The notes beneath the pieces were generated by a model. That model was not told the DNA's origin and searched no databases. It saw nothing but the letters and a program-made list of their open reading frames with translations. Positions 37,931-46,190 of a stretch of 64,000 nt of DNA are shown here, one piece after another. How positions within the stretch are numbered: position 1 is the first letter of the stretch; each line of letters opens with the position of its first letter. Position numbers and translations under genes: made by a program. The stretch comes from an uncultured Allomuricauda sp. (GTDB lineage Bacteria > Bacteroidota > Bacteroidia > Flavobacteriales > Flavobacteriaceae): NCBI RefSeq assembly GCF_947499695.1, contig NZ_CANMPQ010000001.1:930001-994000 (forward strand), given 5' to 3'.

Positions 37931-39483
37931 ATTGTTCCCTAATCAAATCCTTAGCCTTGGTTTCCATATTGGTCTTGACCGTTTTGGGAAGTTCATGTAG
38001 AGAGGATTTTGATTATGTGGTCAGTTCCGGCAATCTCGAATTCTCAAAGGATACTGTTTTTCTGGATACCATTTTTACCAATATTGGCAGCGCTACATAT
38101 ACCCTAAAAGTATACAACCGTAGCAATGAAGATATCCTTATTCCTTTTGTAGGACTTGAAACAGGTCAGTCCAGCAGTTATCGTCTGAATGTAGACGGAC
38201 AAGCCGGTAAGGAATTCAATGATGTTCCACTTTTGGCCAAAGACAGTCTTTTCGTGTTTATTGAAACGACTTTCGATGTTTCCCAGACTCCGGAAAACGA
38301 GTTTTTGTATACCGAAGGTCTTTTGTTTGAAAATTCAAATGGCCAACAAACGGTGGAATTGGTTACGCTGGTCAAAGATGCTATTTTCTTATACCCCGCT
38401 ACCCTTTCCGATGGCACCAAAGAAAGTTTGCTTTTGGGCTTGGATGAAGATGGTAATGAAATTCGGGTAGAAGGCTTCTTTCTAGAAATGGACGAATTAC
38501 GATTCACCAACGAAAAACCGTATGTAATCTATGGCTATGCAGCTGTTCCCGAAGGGAATACTTTGACCATTGATGCTGGCGCAAGAGTTCATTTCCATAA
38601 TAATTCAGGACTGTTGGTCAATTCTGGTGCCTCTTTACACATAAATGGCCTTTTAAGTGACGATCAGGAAGTATTGGAAAACGAAGTTGTATTTGAAGGC
38701 GACCGACTTGAACCAGCCTACGCAGACGAACCAGGACAATGGGGTACCATATGGCTCCGAGAAGGTAGCGTCAACAATCAGATTACACATCTAACCCTAA
38801 AAAATGCGACCATTGGATTACGGGTCGAAGGTGATGGAGTGCTCTCAAACCCCACGCTGCGTCTAAGAAATTCACAGATTTACAATAGCCTTAACCATAA
38901 CCTTTGGGGCATCACCTCGTATATAAGTGCACAAAACACAGTCTTGGGAGGTGCTGGCAGTAGTTCCTTTTATGGAAATAACGGCGGAAAGTATGATTTC
39001 ACCCATTGTACCTTGGCCAATTATTGGAACAATGGTATTCGCAATGCTCCTACCCTTGCGCTGGACAACTTTTCCAATGCGCTTATCACACCATCAAGTT
39101 CCAATGCTCTGGAAAATGCAGATTTTATAAATTGTATTATTGATGGAAACATGAGACTAGAGCTTGGCCTATGGGGAAATTCCGATACTGCCTTCAATTT
39201 CAATTTTCAAAACTGTCTTTTAAAATTCAATGATTCAGACAATCAGTTCGCTGATAATCCTTTATACAATTTTTCAGATACCAATTTATACGAAAACTTG
39301 TTGTTGAATCAAGACGCCAATTTTACAGCTCCCTTCCAAAATCAATTTCAACTTGGCGAAAATTCTGATGCAATTGATGCTGCAAACCCAAGCATTGTTA
39401 CCCCCCTTCCTTTGGATATATTAGGTGTTGATAGGGGACCAAATCCCGATGTTGGCGCCTATGAATATGTTGTAGAAAACTAA
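37927..39483 (+). CDS. Lipoprotein with right-handed parallel beta-helix (choice-of-anchor Q-like)
   Basis: 518 residues. Signal peptide ending LGSSC (lipidated Cys24). The first 150 residues resemble an abnormal-spindle-like beta-sandwich (LEFSKDTVFLDTIFTNIGSATYTLKVYNRSNEDILIPFVGL); then LTIDAGARVHFHNNSGLLVNSGASLHINGLL begins a parallel beta-helix running to about 460, and the end PLDILGVDRGPNPDVGAYEYV is the signature of choice-of-anchor Q proteins. Probably surface or periplasmic, polysaccharide-binding or structural. No catalytic residues are visible. Last gene of the run; two hairpins follow. Confidence 0.82.
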   Translation: MNCSLIKSLALVSILVLTVLGSSCREDFDYVVSSGNLEFSKDTVFLDTIFTNIGSATYTLKVYNRSNEDILIPFVGLETGQSSSYRLNVDGQAGKEFNDVPLLAKDSLFVFIETTFDVSQTPENEFLYTEGLLFENSNGQQTVELVTLVKDAIFLYPATLSDGTKESLLLGLDEDGNEIRVEGFFLEMDELRFTNEKPYVIYGYAAVPEGNTLTIDAGARVHFHNNSGLLVNSGASLHINGLLSDDQEVLENEVVFEGDRLEPAYADEPGQWGTIWLREGSVNNQITHLTLKNATIGLRVEGDGVLSNPTLRLRNSQIYNSLNHNLWGITSYISAQNTVLGGAGSSSFYGNNGGKYDFTHCTLANYWNNGIRNAPTLALDNFSNALITPSSSNALENADFINCIIDGNMRLELGLWGNSDTAFNFNFQNCLLKFNDSDNQFADNPLYNFSDTNLYENLLLNQDANFTAPFQNQFQLGENSDAIDAANPSIVTPLPLDILGVDRGPNPDVGAYEYVVEN

Positions 39484-39508
39484 TTTTTCTCAAAATTTTA
39501 TGAGAAAA
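39484..39508. terminator. AT-rich perfect inverted repeat after the beta-helix lipoprotein
   Basis: TTTTTCTCA (39484-39492) and TGAGAAAAA (39501-39509) with an 8-base AT loop. Low GC makes it a weak terminator; a second hairpin, CCCT-gatttt-gAGGG, follows near 39521-39536. Could equally be a regulator's palindrome ahead of the LytTR gene. Confidence 0.4.
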
Positions 39509-39612
39509 ATCACATAAAACCCCTGATTTTGAGGGAAATCCATAGTTTTTTTAAGGGAAATCTGCAATAGGTTTTTTCATCTCGTTAGTATCTTGCACCC
39601 AGTACCTTACCA

Positions 39613-40347
39613 ATGGATTATACATATGCCATAATCGATTCCAGTGCCGCCTCAAAACTTCAACTCCAACTTCATATGCAGGAGTACGAAGATTTGAACT
39701 GTGTGGGGTATGCCAGAGATCCACAGGAAGGTTTGAATACGATTCTAAAGTTCACTCCCGATTTGGTGCTGATCAATCTGAACGAAGGTGGCATAGAACT
39801 TTTTCAAATGGTTACGGAGCTTAACCAGTACATGCCATCACTTCCGTTGATAATAGGATATTCAAATTCTAAAAAATACGCATACAATGCCATAAAAAGT
39901 GGTTTTTTCGATTATTGGATCTTGCCTCATAACGAGTTCGACATCCGTAAGAGCATTATGCGACTGCGAAAGATCTACCCTAAGCAGAACATGCCATCTA
40001 CGATCTGTTTAAAATCATACAGTGATTATCGCTATTTGGATACCAACGAAATCCTATACTTAAAGTCAGACAACAATGCCACTGACTTTTTTATGACCGA
40101 CGGTTCAGTGGTTAGTGCATTCAAAACCTTAAAATCATTTGAGGCAGCCTTGCCCAGTGCCTTTATTCGGGTGCACCAGAGCTATATTATAAACAGTAGG
40201 TACGTTTCTGGCATCAATTACGGTAAGCATACCTGTACACTTCGCAATGCTAAAGAGGAAGAACTCCCCTTCACTAAAACCTATAAAGAAAAGGTGGATG
40301 GACTTAAGGCCATGCTCTCCAAAACGGCCATAAAGACCTTGAATTAG
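39613..40347 (+). CDS. LytTR-type response regulator with degenerate receiver
   Basis: 244 residues: receiver-like domain (1-120) and C-terminal LytTR DNA-binding domain (about 140-240: YRYLDTNEILYLKSDNNATDFFM, LKSFEAALPSAFIRVHQSYIINSRYVSGI). The receiver has lost its chemistry: the acceptor position is Asn55 (LVLINLNEGG), the acidic pair is reduced to one Asp9 (AIIDSSAAS), and the conserved Lys is Leu104 (YWILPHNE). Regulation must therefore be phosphorylation-independent, e.g. by protein or ligand contact, or simply by expression level. Followed by two tiny lipoprotein genes and then a histidine kinase-regulator pair. Confidence 0.88.
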   Translation: MDYTYAIIDSSAASKLQLQLHMQEYEDLNCVGYARDPQEGLNTILKFTPDLVLINLNEGGIELFQMVTELNQYMPSLPLIIGYSNSKKYAYNAIKSGFFDYWILPHNEFDIRKSIMRLRKIYPKQNMPSTICLKSYSDYRYLDTNEILYLKSDNNATDFFMTDGSVVSAFKTLKSFEAALPSAFIRVHQSYIINSRYVSGINYGKHTCTLRNAKEEELPFTKTYKEKVDGLKAMLSKTAIKTLN

Positions 40348-40388
40348 GTCAATTCTTACAGATTCAAGAGAAATTCTAATACAATTCA

Positions 40389-40416
40389 TACGTATACTAA
40401 AACTTTTGTGTACGTA
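40389..40416 (+). promoter_or_regulatory. Paired TACGTA sites upstream of the small lipoprotein genes
   Basis: TACGTA at 40389-40394 and 40411-40416, 22 bases apart (two helical turns), flanking ACTAAAACTTTT at 40396-40407. The same 12-mer recurs at 40469-40480 just before the first small lipoprotein ATG. LytTR proteins bind repeated sites, so this is a candidate target of the preceding gene's product. Confidence 0.35.
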
Positions 40417-40484
40417 CCCAGTCCTTTTGATGCTCTAAATATCTTGTTGCCATAAACCCATTTATCTAACTAAAACTTTTAAAG

Positions 40485-40649
40485 ATGAAAAAGACATTAA
40501 GCATTTTGGCAATGGCGGTATTTACATTAGGATTGTTCTCATGTGAAGCTGAAACTGATGTTGCAGAAACCGAAACCTTATTTGAAAGCATTGAAGATCA
40601 AGATTCTACCACATCAAACTCATCTAATGGTGGTGATGAAAGAGGTTAA
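40485..40649 (+). CDS. Tiny lipoprotein 1 (54 residues), signalling-module candidate
   Basis: Starts MKKTLSILAMAVFTLGLFSC with the lipidated Cys20, leaving a 35-residue acidic, Ser/Thr-rich mature peptide that ends NGGDERG. No conserved domain, no secondary structure expected. It follows the LytTR gene, is preceded by paired TACGTA repeats and is followed 24 bases later by a second tiny lipoprotein. Its size, acidity and position between two regulatory genes suggest a signal precursor or envelope-stress reporter; this is an inference. Too short to be found by ordinary length cut-offs, but the signal peptide and lipobox are clear. Confidence 0.75.
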   Translation: MKKTLSILAMAVFTLGLFSCEAETDVAETETLFESIEDQDSTTSNSSNGGDERG

Positions 40650-40673
40650 TCAGACACCTTGAACTTTTTAAGG

Positions 40674-40880
40674 ATGAAAAAAATAACCTCCCTTTCAACC
40701 CTATTTATAGTTGGTCTATTCCTATTATCTTGTAACAAAAATGATGTTGGCAAAAACATTTCAACATCAGAAAAACTTACAACAGTAGAACAGGACGCAG
40801 TAAACTTAACGAGTAATTTTGCTTCAGGTATTCATTATTCTACCTTGAAATCAATTGCTGAAGACGATAGGGAACTATAG
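40674..40880 (+). CDS. Tiny lipoprotein 2 (68 residues), signalling-module candidate
   Basis: MKKITSLSTLFIVGLFLLSC gives a lipoprotein signal with Cys20, the same position as in lipoprotein 1. The mature 49 residues end SIAEDDREL, again a charged D/E-R tail. An in-frame TTG-type start at 40659 would add five residues; the MKK start is better. Same transcript as lipoprotein 1, ended by the terminator at 40904. No known domain. Function unknown; paralogy with lipoprotein 1 is limited to the layout (signal, Cys20, charged tail). Confidence 0.75.
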   Translation: MKKITSLSTLFIVGLFLLSCNKNDVGKNISTSEKLTTVEQDAVNLTSNFASGIHYSTLKSIAEDDREL

Positions 40881-40903
40881 TCCCTATATATTCTAAAAAC
40901 ACT

Positions 40904-40938
40904 GCCCCTTATCCTATTTGATTTGGGGCTTTTTTTTT
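40904..40938 (+). terminator. Terminator after the tiny lipoproteins
   Basis: GCCCC (40904-40908) and GGGGC (40925-40929) followed by nine T; flanking A-run before the stem extends pairing. It separates the LytTR/lipoprotein transcript from the kinase operon. Confidence 0.75.
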
Positions 40939-40988
40939 ACCTTGTAGTAAAAGAAAACAAATAACCGCATACTTTTTTACATAGTAAA

Positions 40989-43088
40989 TTGAAAAACAAG
41001 AGTTTAATAGTATTTTTTTTAATTTGCGTTTGCTGTAAACAATACTCTGAAGACAGCCAGTTTGATATCCTTCCTGAGTCTAAAATCATAAATGATTGGA
41101 TTAATATAGCCAGGGACAGTACGGATTTAACTTTAGATAGCAGAAAACAGTATTTACGTGATGCAGAATCGAAGGCCAATACTATAGGTAATGATACTAT
41201 TCGGCTGGATCATCTTTCCCGGATTTCTTTAGCTTATAAAAAACTAGAAGACTCAATAGGGTTCAGACAAATGAACTTTAAAGTAAGGCAACTATCTGAA
41301 AAAGATGAAATTTTTAAAGCTTTAGGAGAATCCCATTGGGATTTAGCGCATTTTTTTAACTCCTACAGCGTTGTAGATAGCGCCTACTATCATTATGAAA
41401 AAGCTTTTAAAAGTTTTAGTCAACTTCCAATAGACTCTACTTCTCTTTCCTTAAGAAATAGGATGCGTTATAGCATGGGGTCCATTCAAAAGCATTTTAA
41501 AGATTATCTAGGAGCTGAAACCAATGTTACCGAGTCCCTAAGAGTTTTTAATGATTTAGAGGATTATCTTAGAATATATTATTGCGATAATTTATTAGGC
41601 TCTATAGCTAGTGATATGAAAAACTATTCTAAGGCTCTAGAATATTATGAAAAAGCGAGAAATGATTTACACAAAGTCAAAGATCCTAGGCGAAGTAATT
41701 TTGTGCGTCAAAATCAAAACAATACAGCCGCTGTATATCTTGAAAGTGGCAAATATGTTAAAGCCGAGAATTCTTATAACGAATTATTAATTAGTAATAA
41801 TTTCAAATCAGAAGACCCTCAGCTTTATTCAACCGCTTTAGTAAGTTTAGCTTATGCCCTGTCCAATGGAAAAAAAGAACATGAAAAAGCTAAAAACTTG
41901 ATTAAGGAGGCTATTGACATAAACGACAGCATAGGTTTTTCTATAGATCAAGCTCGCGCCAAGCAATATTTGGCAGAAGTTTTAGCTGCCCAAAAAGACA
42001 CCCTTAAGGCTATATATATTGCTAAAGAAGCATTGACCTTGGCTAAGGAAACCACAAACAATGACCATCATTTGCTAATACTTAAGCTATTGACCAATTT
42101 GGATAGTGAGAAAGCAATGGCATATTCCAACGAATACTATGCGCTAAATGAGCAGATAAAGAACGAAGAACGTATTATCCGGGACAAATTTGCCCGTGTA
42201 CGTTTGGAGACCGACGAGGTCATTGAACAAAACGAGAAACTGACCCGCCAAAAACAAATATGGATTGGGGCCGTACTAGCGCTGCTTGCACTAGGTATAG
42301 CATCTTATATTATAGTTTCTCAACGTGTGAGCAACAATAGGTTAAAATTCCAGCAAAAACAGCAAGAGTCCAACCAAGAAATCTACAACCTTATGCTGTC
42401 CCAACAAGGTAAATTCGAGGAGGGCAAACAGTTGGAGAAAAAGCGCATTTCTGAAGAACTCCACGATGGTATATTGGGCGAAATGCTGGGCATTCGGTTA
42501 ATTCTTAGCGGTTTAAACGATAAAGAGGACGACACCTCCATTGCACAACGGGCAGAACTCATCGAAAAGCTCCGTGAGGTCGAGGAGGAAATTAGAACCA
42601 TTTCGCACGAACTTAGCGATGCATCTTACCAAAAAATTCATAACTTTATTGTATCCATCGAGGAGTTGATCAATACCACAGGTAAATCCTCTGGCATTGA
42701 ATGTTCTTTTGAATTTGACAAGGAAGTACCCTGGGACAACCTGGTCGGTGACATAAAGATAAACGCCTATCGGATTGTGCAGGAATCGCTCCAAAATTGC
42801 GTAAAGCACGCCCGTTGCCAAAAAGTGGACGTTAGGTTTAATGTTGACAACAATGGTACACTAAAACTAGTGGTTGCAGACAATGGTGTTGGTTTTGATA
42901 CGGGTAAGGGCAAGCGCGGAATAGGCCTTAGAAATGTGATTTCGAGGGTCGAGAAGTTGAACGGAACTTTGAGTTTCGATAGTAAAAAGGGTGTGGGAAC
43001 CACGGTAACCGTAACATTTCCCACGCAATATGTGAACTTGGACACCCCTGCCAAGGTTGAGGAATACCGACAGATGTTGAACGTATAA
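40989..43088 (+). CDS. TPR-containing sensor histidine kinase (HisKA_3/NarX-type)
   Basis: 699 residues. Start must be TTG 40989 (an upstream in-frame stop lies at 40962 and no ATG occurs until deep in the domain); the resulting N-terminus KNKSLIVFFLICVCCKQYSED is a signal with Cys-Cys, possibly lipidated. Periplasmic part: about 400 residues of TPR repeats (SAYYHYEKAFKSFSQLP; SKALEYYEKARNDLHKV; GKYVKAENSYNELL). One membrane helix about 424-445, then a cytosolic HisKA_3 dimerisation domain with phospho-accepting His492 (ISEELHDGILGEMLG) and a HATPase_c domain (NAYRIVQESLQNCVKHA; VVADNGVGFDTGKGKRGIGL). Forms an operon with the regulator 24 bases downstream. TPR sensors often bind peptides. Confidence 0.9.
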   Translation: MKNKSLIVFFLICVCCKQYSEDSQFDILPESKIINDWINIARDSTDLTLDSRKQYLRDAESKANTIGNDTIRLDHLSRISLAYKKLEDSIGFRQMNFKVRQLSEKDEIFKALGESHWDLAHFFNSYSVVDSAYYHYEKAFKSFSQLPIDSTSLSLRNRMRYSMGSIQKHFKDYLGAETNVTESLRVFNDLEDYLRIYYCDNLLGSIASDMKNYSKALEYYEKARNDLHKVKDPRRSNFVRQNQNNTAAVYLESGKYVKAENSYNELLISNNFKSEDPQLYSTALVSLAYALSNGKKEHEKAKNLIKEAIDINDSIGFSIDQARAKQYLAEVLAAQKDTLKAIYIAKEALTLAKETTNNDHHLLILKLLTNLDSEKAMAYSNEYYALNEQIKNEERIIRDKFARVRLETDEVIEQNEKLTRQKQIWIGAVLALLALGIASYIIVSQRVSNNRLKFQQKQQESNQEIYNLMLSQQGKFEEGKQLEKKRISEELHDGILGEMLGIRLILSGLNDKEDDTSIAQRAELIEKLREVEEEIRTISHELSDASYQKIHNFIVSIEELINTTGKSSGIECSFEFDKEVPWDNLVGDIKINAYRIVQESLQNCVKHARCQKVDVRFNVDNNGTLKLVVADNGVGFDTGKGKRGIGLRNVISRVEKLNGTLSFDSKKGVGTTVTVTFPTQYVNLDTPAKVEEYRQMLNV

Positions 43089-43112
43089 ACCAGCAACGTG
43101 AAAACAATCAAA

Positions 43113-43781
43113 ATGAAGACACTACGAATTTTAGCAATTGATGATCATGAGATGACAATGCTCGGATACAAGTTTATTCTTGAGCGTATTGTCTTTGATG
43201 GCTATAGCATAATTGTTGATACCGCAAACACCTTTGAACTGGGAAAAAGGTTGATTGAGGAATCGGTAGATTCATTTAAATACGATATTCTCTTTTTGGA
43301 TGTGCAAATGTACCCGCCGAATGAAGACCAACCCCATTCGGGCGAAGAATTAGGGATTTTGGCGCGCCAATTGGTGCCTGATACCAAAATTGTTTTTATG
43401 TCTTCGTTTGCTGATAATTTCCGAATCAATAGTATTCTTACTTCGGTAGACCCTGATGGTTATCTGGTAAAGACAGATATCGACCCAAAAACTTTGGAAG
43501 AGGCTGTGAAGGTGGTTACTTTGAATCCACCTTATTATTCATCAAAGGCACTGGGAGCTATTCGAAAAAAATTGTCCAACGATATTAATTTGGATGAAAA
43601 GGATAAAAAGATTCTGTATCATTTATCCATTGGCACCAAAAACAAAGATCTTGAGAAATTCATACGTCTTTCCCCCTCTTCCATTGAGAACCGAAAGCGA
43701 CAATTGAAGTCTCTTTTTGGTACAGAAAACGAGAATGATCTTGCCTTGATTTTGGCTGCAAAAAACAGGGGATTTATATAA
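43113..43781 (+). CDS. NarL/LuxR-like response regulator, partner of the TPR kinase
   Basis: 222 residues from ATG 43113 (MKTLRILAIDDHEMTMLG); a GTG at 43098 is possible but adds MKTIK-like residues only. Receiver complete: Asp10/Asp11, acceptor Asp63 (DILFLDVQMYP), Lys120 (GYLVKTDID). The output region DEKDKKILYHLSIGTKNKDLEKFIRLSPSSIENRKRQLKSLFG is helix-turn-helix-like, related to but divergent from LuxR. Unlike the other two regulators in the window, this one can be phosphorylated, most simply by the kinase in the same operon. Confidence 0.88.
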   Translation: MKTLRILAIDDHEMTMLGYKFILERIVFDGYSIIVDTANTFELGKRLIEESVDSFKYDILFLDVQMYPPNEDQPHSGEELGILARQLVPDTKIVFMSSFADNFRINSILTSVDPDGYLVKTDIDPKTLEEAVKVVTLNPPYYSSKALGAIRKKLSNDINLDEKDKKILYHLSIGTKNKDLEKFIRLSPSSIENRKRQLKSLFGTENENDLALILAAKNRGFI

Positions 43782-43920
43782 ATTTCTTTTTTTATCGTGA
43801 ATAAGCCGCATGGGTGAAATATGTCCTTTTTTTTCGTTTTTCTTCAAAAAAGAGCCCAAACACTAGAAAACTCCCAGAATTTTTAAGGATTTCCTTCAAT
43901 CCCGAAAAAAAGATTCGTTT

Positions 43921-43928
43921 TAACTTTG
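43921..43928 (+). promoter_or_regulatory. Candidate -7 element deciding the next start
   Basis: TAACTTTG fits TAnnTTTG. It overlaps an inverted repeat TTGGTA (43926-43931)/TACCAA (43942-43947). Transcription from about 43935 favours ATG 43959 over TTG 43926 for the next gene. Confidence 0.45.
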
Positions 43929-43958
43929 GTAGAGAACATTATACCAATACTACCGAAT

Positions 43959-44615
43959 ATGCCATTCCAAAAAAAATCCGACTTCAATTTCCCTCTCGAT
44001 GGAATTAAAAGTTTCATTCTTGCTAGGGGGCTTGAAGAATTCACAAGTGCACTGGAAAAAGTCTTTTTTGCCAAAGCTTCTGTCCAGTGCCGATATAACA
44101 CCAAACAATTTAGGGCCGATTTGTATGTAGAGCTCAGATGCAATTACGGTCTTACTGAAGGTCTACATTATTGCAATACTGGAAATTGGGGTGGTTTTGC
44201 ACAAAACGATAGCGGTGAAACAGCTTTGACACCTTTTGATTCATCATACCAAAACCTTTATGACCTTAATAAAGGAGCAATAGATATCGCCGAGATTTCT
44301 TTGCATTTCAATGATACCTCATTGATAGTAACCCGAATTTATGCGCAAAGTATTCCGGAACAATTGGGAGCTATAATTTTCAAGGTCAGTGAAAACTTTG
44401 TGTATCTCACCAAAGGATTGACTGAAATGCCGTATGAAATCTTCGTTCCTGTTTTTGAAGATGTTCCTGAACCATCCACAGAAAAAGAAAACGTCGATTT
44501 AAACTATTACCATCATTGGGGATTATATTTTGACGACGAAGTCAACCACAATGCTATGGTTTATGACCTCAAACGCAAAAAATTGTATAACGAGGATTTT
44601 TTCCTGTTGGAATAA
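43959..44615 (+). CDS. Uncharacterised cytosolic protein
   Basis: 218 residues, no signal peptide or membrane helix. Sequence is of mixed alpha/beta character with a motif-rich tail (DLNYYHHWGLYFDDEVNHNAMVYDLKRKKLYNEDFFLLE) and a cysteine-containing middle (YVELRCNYGLTEGLHYCNTGNWGGFAQND). I do not recognise the family. Start at 43959 (MPFQKKSDFNFPLDG) is supported by the -7 element at 43921. Stand-alone: a hairpin follows at 44628, and glyA converges. Confidence 0.65.
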   Translation: MPFQKKSDFNFPLDGIKSFILARGLEEFTSALEKVFFAKASVQCRYNTKQFRADLYVELRCNYGLTEGLHYCNTGNWGGFAQNDSGETALTPFDSSYQNLYDLNKGAIDIAEISLHFNDTSLIVTRIYAQSIPEQLGAIIFKVSENFVYLTKGLTEMPYEIFVPVFEDVPEPSTEKENVDLNYYHHWGLYFDDEVNHNAMVYDLKRKKLYNEDFFLLE

Positions 44616-44627
44616 GATAATTTGATT

Positions 44628-44655
44628 TTCCTTGGGCGAAGTCCAAGGAACCCTT
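44628..44655 (+). terminator. Hairpin after the uncharacterised gene
   Basis: TTCCTTGG (44628-44635) and CCAAGGAA (44643-44650), seven-base loop, then CCCTTTT. Thirteen bases past the stop codon. The T-run is short, so efficiency may be moderate; it may serve the converging glyA too. Confidence 0.6.
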
Positions 44656-44665
44656 TTAGTTAGTT

Positions 44666-45940
44666 TTAGGTATTGAACAAAGGTCGTGACTGCATAAGCT
44701 CATTGACCTTTGCTTTTATATGGGATATGTTCTCAGTATTTTCCGGGTCCATGATTACCGCATCTATAAAATCTACTATTGTTTCCATATCCTCCTCTAT
44801 CAGACCCCTTGTTGTAATTGCCGGTGTTCCAAACCGTACTCCAGAGGTGATAAAAGGTGATTGGTCATCAAACGGTACCATATTTTTGTTGGCCGTTATG
44901 GCAGCAAGTTCCAATGCCTTTTCGGCATCCTTTCCGGTAATATTTTTGTTTCTGAGGTCAATTAACATCATGTGATTGTCTGTCCCTCCAGAAATTACTT
45001 TGTAATCGCGCTTCATAAAAGCCTTAGCCATTGCGTCAGCATTCTTCTTTACTTGAAGCATATAATGTAAAAAGTCATCAGAAAGTGCTTCACCAAAAGC
45101 AACAGCTTTAGCAGCGATGATATGTTCCAACGGTCCACCTTGATTACCAGGAAAGACAGCAAGATCCAATAAGGCTGACATTTTTCTTAGATTTCCGTTC
45201 TTCAAACGAATGCCGAATGGATTCTCAAAGTTCTTGCCCATCAATATTAATCCTCCCCTTGGTCCTCTCAAAGTTTTGTGGGTTGTGGTAGTAACAATAT
45301 GGCAATGCGGAATAGGGTCGTTCATAATACCCTTTGCTATCAATCCAGCTGGGTGTGAAATATCAGCAAGTAAAATGGCATCAACACTATCCGCAATTTC
45401 TCTGAATCGTTTAAAATCCATATCTCTGGAATACGCCGATGCCCCAGCTATGATTAATTTGGGTTTTTCCTTAGTCGCAATTTCCTGGATCTTATCATAA
45501 TTCAAAGTCCCTGTTTCCTCATCTACACCATAAAAAACTGGATTGTAGAGTTTACCTGAAAAGTTAACGGGTGATCCATGTGTAAGATGCCCTCCGTGCG
45601 AAAGGTCAAAACCTAAAATGGTGTCACCTGGCTTCAGGCATGCATGATAAACCGACGCATTGGCCTGTGAACCTGAATGGGGCTGTACATTCGCATATTC
45701 CGCCCCAAAAAGTGCCTTGGCACGATCTATAGCCAACTGCTCCACCTCATCTACTACCTCGCAACCACCATAATAACGTTTTCCAGGGTATCCCTCGGCA
45801 TATTTGTTGGTCAAAACGGATCCTGCCGCTTCCATTACCTGTGGACTCGTGAAATTTTCAGAAGCGATTAGCTCAATTCCTTCAATTTGTCTTTCTCTTT
45901 CCTTCTCTATAAGGTCAAAAATCTGGTGGTCTCTTTGCAT
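44666..45940 (-). CDS. glyA: Serine hydroxymethyltransferase
   Basis: PLP enzyme interconverting serine and glycine while charging tetrahydrofolate with a one-carbon unit; cytosolic. 424 residues, normal length. Motifs: [68 protein letters not shown], and the PLP-binding Lys222 in [16 protein letters not shown]-terminal substrate part [14 protein letters not shown]. Monocistronic, with a -7 element at 45964. Together with L-serine dehydratase and panB (methylene-THF user) it links to serine and one-carbon flow in the window, although the genes are not clustered. Confidence 0.98.
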   Translation of the reverse strand: MQRDHQIFDLIEKERERQIEGIELIASENFTSPQVMEAAGSVLTNKYAEGYPGKRYYGGCEVVDEVEQLAIDRAKALFGAEYANVQPHSGSQANASVYHACLKPGDTILGFDLSHGGHLTHGSPVNFSGKLYNPVFYGVDEETGTLNYDKIQEIATKEKPKLIIAGASAYSRDMDFKRFREIADSVDAILLADISHPAGLIAKGIMNDPIPHCHIVTTTTHKTLRGPRGGLILMGKNFENPFGIRLKNGNLRKMSALLDLAVFPGNQGGPLEHIIAAKAVAFGEALSDDFLHYMLQVKKNADAMAKAFMKRDYKVISGGTDNHMMLIDLRNKNITGKDAEKALELAAITANKNMVPFDDQSPFITSGVRFGTPAITTRGLIEEDMETIVDFIDAVIMDPENTENISHIKAKVNELMQSRPLFNT

Positions 45941-45963
45941 TTGGTCTTTAAATTAAGAAGTCC

Positions 45964-45971
45964 CAAAATTA
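45964..45971 (-). promoter_or_regulatory. Candidate -7 element of glyA
   Basis: Plus strand CAAAATTA, minus strand TAATTTTG, matching TAnnTTTG 24 bases before the ATG at 45940. No convincing -33 element. Confidence 0.4.
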
Positions 45972-46190
45972 CAAATAGAATGGTAAACAGACTCTAAAAA
46001 AACAAAGCCTTGGAAGTATTTTATCAAATGGCAATTAACAATATGTTTTTGTAACAGAATTGCCAAAAATCACTTCAATTTTGTGCATTTCATCGATATT
46101 ATACTACGGTTTGTCCTTTTTCGTTACTAATCTATAGGTTTTTGGCACGGCTGTTGGAAACCAACTAGAAACCAGTAAAATCAAAAAGCC

